Shown: positions 23,585 through 31,724 of the stretch, in pieces | Position numbering within the stretch: position 1 is the stretch's first letter | How the letters are laid out: each line of letters opens with the position of its first letter | NCBI RefSeq assembly: GCF_003367195.1 | Contig: NZ_QRGO01000001.1 | Location: forward strand, 1,722,501 to 1,786,500 | Direction: 5' to 3' | DNA: 64,000 bases | From: Undibacter mobilis | GTDB lineage: Bacteria > Pseudomonadota > Alphaproteobacteria > Rhizobiales > Xanthobacteraceae | Translations under genes and position numbers: made by a program | Notes under the pieces: model-generated | Told to the model about the DNA's origin: nothing | Databases searched by the model: none | The model's input: the letters and a program-made list of their open reading frames with translations, nothing else

Positions 23585-25927
23585 ATGCGTGAACTCGATT
23601 GGGGCATCGGAAAATCCGTCCGTCGGTCGGAAGACGCGCGGCTGATTTCCGGCCTGGGCCGTTACACCGACGACGTGGATTTGGGTCCGGCAGCCGCAAT
23701 GTATATCGTGCGGTCACCGCACGCCGCGGCCCGCATCGTGTCCGTCGACCTGTCGCAAGCCAAAGCGGCCCCCGGCGTGCTCGCCGTCCTCAGTGGCGCG
23801 GACGTAGCGGCTGAGAACTTCGCGCCGTTGCCGTCGCGTGTGCAGCGCCACAAAGCCAATGGCGAGCCCAATTTCGTGCCACCGTACTATCCGCTCGCGG
23901 TCGATGTAGCGCCGCATAGCGGCGTAGCTGTCGTTGCGGTGGTGGCCGAGACGCTGGCCCAGGCCAAGGACGCCGCCGAGCTGGTTGAGATCGAATACGA
24001 TGTCGTCGATGCGGTGACAGACACTGCGCGGTGTCTCGATGAAGGTGCCCCGGTGGTGTGGGAAGGGCAGCGGGACAATCGCTGCTTCGTCCTTCGCCTT
24101 GGCAACAAGGCCGCCGCTGAGGCCGCCTTTACGCGCGCCGATCACGTTGTGCGCGACCGGCTGATCATCACGCGCATGACCACCAACTCGATCGAGCCGC
24201 GCAATGCGCTTGGTCACTACACCGCCAAAGACGGCCGTTACGCGCTCTATTCGAGCCTGCAGTCGCCGCATACGATTCAGCGCGAGATCGCCGGCATTTT
24301 CCGACAGCCTGCCAACCGTTTCCGCGTCGTCGCTCACGACGTTGGTGGTTCCTTCGGCATGAAGGGCAGCGTTTACCCCGAGCAAGTATTGGTGTTGTGG
24401 GCATCGCGACTTGTCGGCCAACCGGTCAAGTGGGTTGCCGAACGCAGCGAAGGCTTTCTGTCCGACCATCAGGCGCGCGACAATATCTCGGACGTCGAGC
24501 TGGCGCTCGATAAGGAGGGGCGTTTCCTGGCTCTTCGCGTCAATACAGTTGCCAATATCGGTGCCTACATCGCCCTCAATGGCCTGCACTCGCCGACCAA
24601 TAATCTCGGGGGTCTCGCCGGCGTCTATACGATCCCGGCCTTCGATGTCGAAGTCACCGGCGTGTTCAGCCATACACCGCCGACCTGCCCCTTCCGCGGC
24701 GCCGGGCGCCCGGAAGCATCCTACTGCATCGAACGCATCATCGATCTTGCCGCGCGCAAGCTGAAGCTCGACCCGGCGGAATTGCGTCGCCGCAATCTCA
24801 TTCCGGAGTCTGCCATCCCGTACAAGACCGGGCTCGTCTACACCTATGATTCCGGCGAGTTCGAAACGGTAATGGACCGCTGCCTGGAGGCAGCCGACTG
24901 GAAAGGTTTCGATCGGCGCCGAGCAGAGGCAGAAAAGCGCGGCAAGCTGCGGGGTATCGGTATTGCCTGCGTGATTGAAATTGCCGGCGGTCCTCAGGGC
25001 ATGCCGATGGAAGAGGCCGTTGAGATCCGCTTCGATTCCGGTGGCAGTTGCACCATCGTGTCCGGCAGCCATTCGCACGGCCAGGGGCACGAGACTGTCC
25101 TTAAACAGTTCGCCGCCCAGTATCTCGGACTGGCGCCCGATCAGGTGCGCATTGTCAGCGGCGATACCGACGAGGTGGCGCATGGCCGCGGCTCATTCGG
25201 CTCGCGCACCATGATGGCGGCGGGCACTGCTTTCGTGACGGCGGCCGAGCGGGTGATCGATCGCGGCAAGAAGCTGGCTGCTCATCTTCTTGAAGCCGGG
25301 GAGAACGATATCGAATTCGCCGACGGCGCCTTTGCTGTGTCGGGTACCGATCTCAAGATCGGGCTGTCTGACGTTGCGCGCGCTTCCTATCTGCCGGCCC
25401 GAATGCCACGCGGCATGGAGTTTGGCCTCGACGGCAAGGCCGTGGTGACGCCGCGCGATGCGACCTTTCCGAACGGCTGCCATATCTGCGAGGTGGAGAT
25501 CGATCCCGAAACTGGCGTTCCGCGGATCGTTGCCTATACCGTGGTCGACGACGTCGGCAACGTCATGAACCCCTTGCTGCTGAAGGGGCAGATTCACGGG
25601 GGCGTCGCTCAGGGCGTCGGCCAGGCGCTGATGGAACGCATCGCCTATGCCGATGGACAACTCGTAACCGGCTCGTTCATGGACTACGGCATGCCGCGCG
25701 CCCACGACCTGCCGAAATTCGAAGTCATCAGCCATGAAGTGCCGACCGAGACCAATCCGCTCGGCGCCAAGGGCGCCGGGGAGGCGGGTACCGTCGGCGC
25801 ACTCCCGGCTGTCATGAATGCGGTCAACGATGCTCTTTATCGCGAGGGCGTGCCCCGCATCGATATGCCGGCAACGCCGGGGAATGTCTGGGCCGCCCTG
25901 CAGGCCGCGAAGGACGCGGTGACATGA
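23585..25927 (+). CDS. Molybdenum hydroxylase large subunit (xanthine dehydrogenase / CoxL family), no partner subunits nearby
   Basis: Molybdopterin-cytosine-dinucleotide-binding subunit of 780 residues. The catalytic Glu733 is in GAKGAGEAGT, the molybdenum-site loop is PFRGAGRPEA near residue 375, and DVGGSFGMKG near 255 is the first cofactor segment. The loop lacks the Cys of CO dehydrogenase form I, so CO oxidation is unlikely. Hydroxylation of an aldehyde or an aromatic or heteroaromatic ring is more likely. The FAD and [2Fe-2S] subunits normally encoded next to it are absent here; the next gene is a zinc alcohol dehydrogenase. GTG 23576 is a possible earlier start. Confidence 0.88.
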   Translation: MRELDWGIGKSVRRSEDARLISGLGRYTDDVDLGPAAAMYIVRSPHAAARIVSVDLSQAKAAPGVLAVLSGADVAAENFAPLPSRVQRHKANGEPNFVPPYYPLAVDVAPHSGVAVVAVVAETLAQAKDAAELVEIEYDVVDAVTDTARCLDEGAPVVWEGQRDNRCFVLRLGNKAAAEAAFTRADHVVRDRLIITRMTTNSIEPRNALGHYTAKDGRYALYSSLQSPHTIQREIAGIFRQPANRFRVVAHDVGGSFGMKGSVYPEQVLVLWASRLVGQPVKWVAERSEGFLSDHQARDNISDVELALDKEGRFLALRVNTVANIGAYIALNGLHSPTNNLGGLAGVYTIPAFDVEVTGVFSHTPPTCPFRGAGRPEASYCIERIIDLAARKLKLDPAELRRRNLIPESAIPYKTGLVYTYDSGEFETVMDRCLEAADWKGFDRRRAEAEKRGKLRGIGIACVIEIAGGPQGMPMEEAVEIRFDSGGSCTIVSGSHSHGQGHETVLKQFAAQYLGLAPDQVRIVSGDTDEVAHGRGSFGSRTMMAAGTAFVTAAERVIDRGKKLAAHLLEAGENDIEFADGAFAVSGTDLKIGLSDVARASYLPARMPRGMEFGLDGKAVVTPRDATFPNGCHICEVEIDPETGVPRIVAYTVVDDVGNVMNPLLLKGQIHGGVAQGVGQALMERIAYADGQLVTGSFMDYGMPRAHDLPKFEVISHEVPTETNPLGAKGAGEAGTVGALPAVMNAVNDALYREGVPRIDMPATPGNVWAALQAAKDAVT

Positions 25928-25982
25928 GTCATCAATGTCCCGGACATCGACTGGGCAATTGACGGCTTCCTGGAACAAGTAA

Positions 25983-26017
25983 TATACTAAAGAACATAAC
26001 ATAGATAAGCTATAGGA
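25983..26017 (+). promoter_or_regulatory. AT-rich promoter/operator upstream of the alcohol dehydrogenase
   Basis: Contains TAACATA (25997-26003) and GCTATAG (26008-26014), the same ordered pair as upstream of ald at 5862-5878. The stretch is strikingly AT-rich against its surroundings. AGGA at 26014-26017 is the ribosome site for the next gene. Confidence 0.5.
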
Positions 26018-26024
26018 TATTCAT

Positions 26025-27113
26025 ATGAAGGCTTGGCTCAGCTACGGCTTCAACGATATGCGCCTCGAAGAGGTGCCCATGCCGCACGCCGAGCCCGGCT
26101 GGGTGGTCTGCAAGGTCCGCAACCTCGAGCTCTCGGTGACCGAGATTGCCGAATTCCGCGGCCTGCCCGTTCCCTCGCATGAAAACATCAAGCGCATGCT
26201 CGCCGAGCGCGCGCCGATGCCGCTGTGGGGGCATGAATTCTGCGGCGAGGTGGTTGAAGTCGGCGCCGGCGTCACCAACGTCAAGCTGGGAGATCGCGTG
26301 TTCTATCATCGCGGCGTTCCCTGCGGGACCTGCAAGTACTGCAGTGCGGGTCTGCCGGATCTCTGCCGTTCGGTTATCAATGTGTCGGAAGATACGCCGG
26401 GCTGCTTGGCCGAGTACTTCCCGATTCCGGCGAGCACGATCGCCGCCATCCCAGCCGAAATCAGCGATATCGAAGCCTGCGGCATGCAGCCGCTGGTGTC
26501 GGTGATGGGCCGTATCGAGGGCGTCGGCATCGAGATGGGCGACACCGTCGTGGTTATGGGTCAGGGGCCGATGGGCCTGTTCTGCACCCAGATCGCCGCC
26601 GTCGCTGGCGCCGCCAAGGTCGTAGCCGTCGCGCGCCGCGATCCGGTTCTCGAGCTGTCGAAGAAGCTCGGCGCTACCCACACGATCAATGTCACCCGGA
26701 CCGATCCGGTCGAAGCCGTCATGGAGATCACCAAGGGCCTCGGCTGCGACGTCGTTCTCGAATGTGCGGGTGGTAGCAAGGAGCAGGGCCACGCCGGCAT
26801 CGACACGTTCGTTCAGGGACTGGCGATGTTGCGCAACGAGGGCCGCATTTCAGAATTCGGCCATCTGCCGGTCGGTTCGACGGTTCCGATCGGACCGATC
26901 GACAAGAAGGGCCTGCATGTGATCGGCACACGCAGTCCGTCGCCGCGCATCATCAACTATGCCATCGATCTGGTCGCCTCGAAGCGCGTGCAGATCGAAC
27001 CCACCGTGACCCATGTTCTCAAGGGTATCGAGAAGGTGCCGGAAGCGATCGAGATCACCGGCAACAAGGCGAAGTTTGGCGCGATCGGACCGGCGCAAGT
27101 CGTTCTCGTCTGA
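26025..27113 (+). CDS. Zinc-dependent alcohol dehydrogenase (MDR family)
   Basis: Medium-chain dehydrogenase of 362 residues. The catalytic zinc motif GHEFCGEVVEVG is near residue 68. A structural-zinc Cys set is visible in CGTCKYCSAGLPDLC near 103-117. The NAD fold VVVMGQGPMGLFCTQIA is near 174. It would interconvert an alcohol and an aldehyde or ketone. It begins a new unit with its own AT-rich promoter, followed by YciI and a TIGR02444-type gene. Substrate unknown; threonine-dehydrogenase-like or aryl-alcohol activity are both possible. Confidence 0.9.
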   Translation: MKAWLSYGFNDMRLEEVPMPHAEPGWVVCKVRNLELSVTEIAEFRGLPVPSHENIKRMLAERAPMPLWGHEFCGEVVEVGAGVTNVKLGDRVFYHRGVPCGTCKYCSAGLPDLCRSVINVSEDTPGCLAEYFPIPASTIAAIPAEISDIEACGMQPLVSVMGRIEGVGIEMGDTVVVMGQGPMGLFCTQIAAVAGAAKVVAVARRDPVLELSKKLGATHTINVTRTDPVEAVMEITKGLGCDVVLECAGGSKEQGHAGIDTFVQGLAMLRNEGRISEFGHLPVGSTVPIGPIDKKGLHVIGTRSPSPRIINYAIDLVASKRVQIEPTVTHVLKGIEKVPEAIEITGNKAKFGAIGPAQVVLV

Positions 27114-27166
27114 CCGGCCGAGTGAAGCCAGCTCAACCGCGAAACGTCTTAGAGCGCAGGTGTAAC

Positions 27167-27457
27167 GTGTACGTCGCTATTTTAAAGAGCAAGCCAAACA
27201 CCGGATCTCTTCGTGAAGAGTACCGTTCACGTCACGATGCTTATTGGGACGAGCACATGGACCGCCTTCGTTTGGCTGGCCCGATCCTGTCGGACGACGG
27301 CCAGACCCGCACCGGTCAGATCCTCCTGATCAATGCCGATGACAAGGCGACGGCGGAGAAGATACTGACCGGCGATCCCTTCGTGCAGGCCGGTTTGTTC
27401 GAGTCCTGGACGATCCAACGGTTCCGCGTTTCGGTGGAGGCTGGCCGCCTCGCTTAG
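27167..27457 (+). CDS. YciI family protein
   Basis: Small ferredoxin-like-fold protein of 96 residues. The pattern HDAYWDEHMDRLRLAGPIL with a conserved His, followed by GQILLINADDKATAEKILTGDPF, is typical of YciI-like (YCII) domains. GTG 27167 is chosen for the AGG at 27158-27160; a GTG at 27122 is also in frame. It lies between a zinc dehydrogenase and a TIGR02444 gene. YciI relatives include catabolic dehalogenase- and muconolactone-isomerase-like enzymes, but most have no known reaction. Confidence 0.8.
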   Translation: MYVAILKSKPNTGSLREEYRSRHDAYWDEHMDRLRLAGPILSDDGQTRTGQILLINADDKATAEKILTGDPFVQAGLFESWTIQRFRVSVEAGRLA

Positions 27458-27470
27458 GCCTGACAAAGCC

Positions 27471-27977
27471 ATGATGTCGTTCTGGGATTTCTCGAACGCC
27501 GTATACATGGCCCCTGGCGTCGCCAACGAATGCCTGCAGCTTCAGGACGAATTCGATGTCGACGTCAATGTTCTCCTGTTTTGTGCCTACGCGGCTGTGA
27601 TCGCCGGGGTTCGCCTCAGCGAGCAGAATCTCCATGACGCTGACAGCCATATCGCGGACTTGCGGCGGGGCGTCATCGCTCCCTTGCGCGCGTGCCGACG
27701 CGCCATGAAGGTGGGCATTGCGGCGCTCAGCAGCGGCGATCGTGACCGCGCCGAGCAGCTGCGCTCGCAAGTGAAAGCCATCGAAATCGCCGCCGAACAG
27801 ATCGAACAAGAGCGGCTCGCGGCCTGGCTGGCGGCCAATACCCACATGGAACGCGGGGAATTGCCGGGCGCTCTTGACGACAATTTGGCGGCGCTTTTTG
27901 CTCCGCTCGAGCGCAAGAACCGCGTCGTTCCGGTGCCGGCTGCCCTTGTTCGCGCGGCTTTGGCTCAGGCCAAGTGA
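27471..27977 (+). CDS. TIGR02444 family protein
   Basis: A 168-residue soluble protein with the start MSFWDFSNAVYMAPGVANECLQLQDEFDVDVNVLLF, typical of the TIGR02444/DUF2390 family. Function is unknown. It is helical, with Glu- and Arg-rich segments in the middle. It follows the YciI gene by 13 bases and ends the unit that starts at 26025. Members are usually found singly in proteobacterial genomes, so its presence in a catabolic unit may be incidental. Confidence 0.82.
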   Translation: MMSFWDFSNAVYMAPGVANECLQLQDEFDVDVNVLLFCAYAAVIAGVRLSEQNLHDADSHIADLRRGVIAPLRACRRAMKVGIAALSSGDRDRAEQLRSQVKAIEIAAEQIEQERLAAWLAANTHMERGELPGALDDNLAALFAPLERKNRVVPVPAALVRAALAQAK

Positions 27978-28052
27978 CCGCACGCGACGCGCCGGTCGAT
28001 GCTGCATAGTTGAGCGCGCCTGCCTTATTCATGCGCTTGCAGACGGCAACAA

Positions 28053-28085
28053 AGCTAATATAAATAGCTTATAGAACTAATGTAA
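28053..28085 (+). promoter_or_regulatory. AT-rich promoter/operator upstream of the Bug protein gene
   Basis: GCTAATATAA (28054-28063) is shared exactly with the hpaB operator at 32506-32515. TTATAGAACTAATGT (28069-28083) is shared with the ubiX/marR region at 10293-10307 except one base. Confidence 0.5.
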
Positions 28086-28131
28086 AAAAGCGGCCGCTCG
28101 ACCGGTCCGCGGACGGGAAGGGCGTGCAACT

Positions 28132-29136
28132 ATGCTGCGATCATCAGGCGCAAAAGGGCTGATCGGTTTCTTCTTCACTGTCCTCCTGTGCCTCGCGCAG
28201 GGTCAGAGTGCGGCACGGGCCGAGGACGTTGCGGATTTTCCTAGCCACAACATCCGCATCGTGTGCGCTTTCGGCGCCGGCGGTCCGCCCGATGTTGTTG
28301 CCCGCGTTGTGGCGCAAGGACTGTCGGTAAAGCTGGGCAAGCCCGTCATCGTTGAAAACATCTCCGGCGCCAGCGGCATGCTTGCGGCGCGCACAGCCGC
28401 GCGAAGCGCCCCGGACGGCTATACGCTCATGGTTGTCGACATGTCGTTCATCGTGGCCCGTCACGCCGTCGCGTCGTTCGACATCAATCCGCTGGAAGCG
28501 TTCAAGTCCGTCGGTCTTGCTGCCCGTTCACCCTTCACCCTGATCGTCGACAGAAAATTGCCGGTCGCAACCGCTGCCGAGTTTGTCGCGCTGACGAAGA
28601 GCAAGCCCGAGGCGGCTATTGTTGGCCATACCGGCATCGGCACGACTCCGCACCTCGGTTATTTGGCCTTCGCGACGGCGACCGGAACAAAGTCGCGTCT
28701 TATTCCCTACCGCAACATCGGCGATGCGCTTAACAACATCATGAGCGGCGACATCCATGCGGCCTTTTCGGCTGCCAGCACGGCGGCGAGTGTGCAGGGT
28801 TCGGACAAGTTGAAGGTTCTTGCCGTCACAGGGGATAAACGTATTCCGCAGCTCCCGAACATCCCGACCTTCGCTGAAGGCGGCATCGTCATGAAAGGTT
28901 TCGAAGAGGGCGCGTGGTATGGCTTTGTCGCACCGGCCGGTACGCCCGATGCCATCGTCAATAAGCTCAATGCGGCGCTCAATGAGGTCGTCAAGGATCA
29001 GTCGCTGCGAGAGCGTCTGGTCGCGTCGGGTGTCGAATTGACCAGCGGTACGCCCGCCGATTTTGCCAAGTTTATGGCGAGTCAGGATCAGTTCTGGGGC
29101 AAGACTCTGAAGGATGCCGGCATTACACCGAACTGA
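28132..29136 (+). CDS. Tripartite tricarboxylate transporter substrate-binding protein (Bug/TctC family), orphan
   Basis: Periplasmic binding protein of 334 residues with a signal peptide (hydrophobic residues 9-22, ARA cleavage near 30). The Bug-family start IRIVCAFGAGGPPDVVARVVAQ and the VENISGASGMLAA segment are clear, as is the late GFVAPAGTPDAIVNKLN motif. No TctA or TctB membrane genes are in the window, so it must use a remote transporter or act as a sensor. Bug proteins bind carboxylates, often aromatic or dicarboxylic acids. GGGAAGGG lies upstream of the ATG. Confidence 0.9.
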   Translation: MLRSSGAKGLIGFFFTVLLCLAQGQSAARAEDVADFPSHNIRIVCAFGAGGPPDVVARVVAQGLSVKLGKPVIVENISGASGMLAARTAARSAPDGYTLMVVDMSFIVARHAVASFDINPLEAFKSVGLAARSPFTLIVDRKLPVATAAEFVALTKSKPEAAIVGHTGIGTTPHLGYLAFATATGTKSRLIPYRNIGDALNNIMSGDIHAAFSAASTAASVQGSDKLKVLAVTGDKRIPQLPNIPTFAEGGIVMKGFEEGAWYGFVAPAGTPDAIVNKLNAALNEVVKDQSLRERLVASGVELTSGTPADFAKFMASQDQFWGKTLKDAGITPN

Positions 29137-29174
29137 ACGACACCCGGATTACGCAATCGCCGCGCCGCCGAAAG

Positions 29175-29819
29175 CTATACCGACTTCCTGTCGCGTTTGA
29201 AGCTCTTGGCGAGACGGATCGAGTTGGGCGTTTCGTCCGCAATGTGATGGAGGAAACTGGCGACGGCCTCGATGCCGTTGGCCGTGACTCCAGAGAACAG
29301 CCGATCGTTGATGCGCCGCAACAACGGCGTCAGTTCGCTGAGGATTGCGTTGCCCTTTGCCGTCAGCTGAATGAGCACAGCCCGGGTATCACGGGGGTGG
29401 GGTTGTTTGTCGAGAATTCCCTTTTTGACCAGTTTGCCGACCTCGGCGGTGACATTGGCGGCGGCCACATGCAACTGTCCGGCCAGCGTATTGATGCCCA
29501 CGGGGCCCTTCATCTGAAGGTGCCAGGTCGCTAGCAGAATCGCATATTCGGCGGCGCTGAGACCGACGGACGTCGCCAATGCACGCCGCAGCGCCAGCAT
29601 TCCGGCGGCGGCGGCAAAAAGGTCGGCAATCAGTTCGCGGAATTTGAGGTCGGACCCGTCGAATATCAGCCCAGGCAGACTCACGGTGAGGTTCTTCGCC
29701 GATGCGCGCGGCGTGTCCGAAGGCGCAGATGATTTCCTGGACGAGACGGGGCGCTTTTTCGGCATCAATGCCTCATTGCCGTTGGCCGGAGACATCCCAT
29801 CAATTACATGATCAAACAT
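29175..29819 (-). CDS. MarR family transcriptional regulator with N-terminal extension
   Basis: Regulator of about 214 residues. The winged helix is in the middle (INTLAGQLHVAAANVTAEVGKL, then RDTRAVLIQLT). The N-terminal 50 residues are Ser-, Pro- and Lys-rich and probably disordered. ATG 29819 is used, but ATGs at 29795 and 29765 are possible and would shorten that tail. Last gene of the minus-strand operon DUF2848 - cupin - binding protein - flavin reductase - MarR, starting 23 bases after the flavin reductase stop. It is the natural candidate for control of the divergent monooxygenase operon through the palindrome at 32504. Confidence 0.85.
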   Translation of the reverse strand: MFDHVIDGMSPANGNEALMPKKRPVSSRKSSAPSDTPRASAKNLTVSLPGLIFDGSDLKFRELIADLFAAAAGMLALRRALATSVGLSAAEYAILLATWHLQMKGPVGINTLAGQLHVAAANVTAEVGKLVKKGILDKQPHPRDTRAVLIQLTAKGNAILSELTPLLRRINDRLFSGVTANGIEAVASFLHHIADETPNSIRLAKSFKRDRKSV

Positions 29820-29842
29820 GATTGCGGAATACCGGTGCGCTC

Positions 29843-30388
29843 TCACCAGCCGTGCAGCCACAGATTATCCTCCGGCGCCCGAGGACCATCGTCGTGGGCC
29901 AATTTTCGGTAGCGTCCTGAAAAGAACAGAAGCGGCGGCCGGCCCGTGTGGTGGATGGTATAGCCGGTGACCTCACAGACGAATATTTCATGGTCTCCGC
30001 CGTCGTAAACCGCGTAGGGCCGGCATTCGAAGTGCATCAGAACGTCCGGCGGCAGCGGGCTGCCATTGCCGGCGCGTCGGTCGGCGAGACCTTCCCATTT
30101 GCTGCCGGCAGCCCGAGCGAAGCGGTTGGACAGCTCGATCTGGTTTTCTCCCAGGATCGAAATGGCCAGAGCCTTGGCGGCCTTCCACTGCGCCAGACCG
30201 AGGGCGCTGCGCGCCACGCTAAACAGCACGAGCGCCGGTTCGAGCGACACCGAGTTGAACGAGCTGACCGTAGCGCCGAGCTTATTGCCGTCGACCTCGG
30301 CCGAAATGATGGCAACGCCGGTTCCGAACAGCCCCAGGGCGTTGCGGAAATCGCGAACGTTGAATGTGGCGGCGGTCGTATCGCTCAT
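29843..30388 (-). CDS. Flavin reductase family protein (HpaC-like)
   Basis: NAD(P)H:flavin oxidoreductase of 181 residues. The flavin-binding segment GVAIISAEVDGNKLGATVSSF and the following FNSVSLEPALVLFSVARS are typical of the short-chain flavin reductases that supply FADH2 to two-component monooxygenases. ATG 30388 begins one base after the stop of the upstream binding-protein gene. Its partner is almost certainly the HpaB-type oxygenase at 32617, which is divergent. A free flavin intermediate would be shuttled between the two proteins. Confidence 0.88.
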   Translation of the reverse strand: MSDTTAATFNVRDFRNALGLFGTGVAIISAEVDGNKLGATVSSFNSVSLEPALVLFSVARSALGLAQWKAAKALAISILGENQIELSNRFARAAGSKWEGLADRRAGNGSPLPPDVLMHFECRPYAVYDGGDHEIFVCEVTGYTIHHTGRPPLLFFSGRYRKLAHDDGPRAPEDNLWLHGW

Positions 30389-30389
30389 G

Positions 30390-31316
30390 TCAGGCCGCGG
30401 ACCAGAGGGGGCTGAACTGAGTGGCGACAACATCTTCATAGCGCGGGTGGCCCTTGAGGATGCCGATATCGCGAGCGAAGGCGTTCATGCCTTCGACGAA
30501 GGATGGCGATATCGCCGCATCGTAATAGGGCAGGTCGCGCCGGATGAGTTCGGCGATCAGTTCGGCTTCAGTCGGCGGAAACAGCTTGCGACCAACGGTG
30601 GTCGCCAGGGACGGATCGGCGCGCAGCGCGGCCTGCGTCTTGACGATGGCACGCACCGCGGCCGCCGCCTTGTCCGGAGACTTCTCGATCAGCCGATCCG
30701 ACGTGGCGATCGAAGCCATGGTGTAGTCGAAGCAGCCCTTCGGCCCGTCGCCGCGACGGATATCAAGGACGACCTTGCCGACGCCGCGTGTGACGGCGAC
30801 TTCGGTGCCCATACCATTGGCCCAGAAGCCGTCGATCTTGCCGTCTTCCAGAGCCTTCGCCGCGGTGAGGCCAAAGTTCACGGTCGCACCGACGGCGCCG
30901 GGGACCGGCGCGATCGACACCTGATCGCGTTCGAGGTCGATGCCGCCAGCCTTGAGCAGCCGCCGCAATCCCATCTCGACCCAGGGCGCAGCGCCAATAC
31001 GCTTGCCCTTGACGATGCTGAGATCGTTGCGCGCGGGATTGAGATCCGCGCGCATGACCAGGAACCAGTACATGCCCTGGCCCTGGGCACATAGCAGCTT
31101 GACGCCTTTCCACTCGGGAAAGGCCGCCAGCGCCGAGTGTGCCGAGCCACCGACCAGATCGATGGCTCCGTCGCGCAGGGCCGCGTAGCATTTGTCGACC
31201 GGGAAGATCAGTTCGAGCGACGCATCGAGCCCTTCTGCCTTGAAGAAGCCGAGTTCAACGGCGGCCGCCGCCGGAAAGTAGGAATTGGAGATGAGGTCGG
31301 GGACCGCAATTTTCAT
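30390..31316 (-). CDS. NMT1/SsuA-fold binding protein lacking a signal peptide
   Basis: Protein of 308 residues with the NMT1/SsuA fold (start MKIAVPDLISNSYFPAAAAVELGFF, then VGGSAHSALAAF, and IDGFWANGMG later). No signal sequence exists: the fold begins at residue 2, and the upstream gene's TAG stop is in frame four codons before the ATG. It is therefore probably cytoplasmic. No permease or ATPase is in the operon. Soluble members of this fold can be sensors (NasS) or enzymes (THI5/NMT1), but the THI5 Cys motif is not seen. It sits between a cupin and the flavin reductase. Role unknown. Confidence 0.8.
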   Translation of the reverse strand: MKIAVPDLISNSYFPAAAAVELGFFKAEGLDASLELIFPVDKCYAALRDGAIDLVGGSAHSALAAFPEWKGVKLLCAQGQGMYWFLVMRADLNPARNDLSIVKGKRIGAAPWVEMGLRRLLKAGGIDLERDQVSIAPVPGAVGATVNFGLTAAKALEDGKIDGFWANGMGTEVAVTRGVGKVVLDIRRGDGPKGCFDYTMASIATSDRLIEKSPDKAAAAVRAIVKTQAALRADPSLATTVGRKLFPPTEAELIAELIRRDLPYYDAAISPSFVEGMNAFARDIGILKGHPRYEDVVATQFSPLWSAA

Positions 31317-31324
31317 GGCAGGTT

Positions 31325-31711
31325 CTACTTCTTGCTTTCGTCGTAGTAGTGAATTTCGAAGAGGATGCAGCCCTTCTCCGATTTGAACGGGCCGTGATAG
31401 ACGCCCGGCGGCCGGCAGGCATAGGTCAGCGGCGCGAAGGGCTCGCCGCCCTTGCCGTCCTTGTCGTTTCCGACGGTCAGGTCGCCGGTGAACAGGAAAA
31501 CTTCCTCCCAGTGATCGTGCACGAAAGGCACGGTGCTGAAGGCGCCGGGGTCGAAGCGCAGGAGGCGCGAACGGCTGCCGGTCTTCTTGGTCTCGTCAAT
31601 GTCGCTCGCGAGAATCTTCTGCTTGATGCCCGAGGGATAGCCGGGAGGCGTTTCCCAGCCGGAATTCATGTCGAGTGGAAAGAATTCGAGATGAGGTTTG
31701 TTGAACGGCAT
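31325..31711 (-). CDS. Cupin domain protein
   Basis: Small beta-barrel protein of 128 residues. The cupin motif is visible as FVHDHWEEVFLFTGDL near residue 63 and a second box around residue 102 (CRPPGVYHGPF). Metal ligands His and Glu are present. Cupins of this size are isomerases, dioxygenases, hydrolases or small-molecule binders. It lies 13 bases after the DUF2848 gene and 8 bases before the leaderless binding protein. The reaction is unknown. Confidence 0.85.
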   Translation of the reverse strand: MPFNKPHLEFFPLDMNSGWETPPGYPSGIKQKILASDIDETKKTGSRSRLLRFDPGAFSTVPFVHDHWEEVFLFTGDLTVGNDKDGKGGEPFAPLTYACRPPGVYHGPFKSEKGCILFEIHYYDESKK

Positions 31712-31724
31712 AGTGTCCTCGTGC

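Noticed and set aside
23585..25927. Carbon monoxide dehydrogenase large subunit CoxL
   Set aside because: The molybdenum loop reads PFRGAGR without the Cys of form I, and coxM and coxS are absent.
30390..31316. THI5/NMT1 thiamine pyrimidine synthase
   Set aside because: The fold is shared, but the Cys-rich motif and active-site His of THI5 are not seen.
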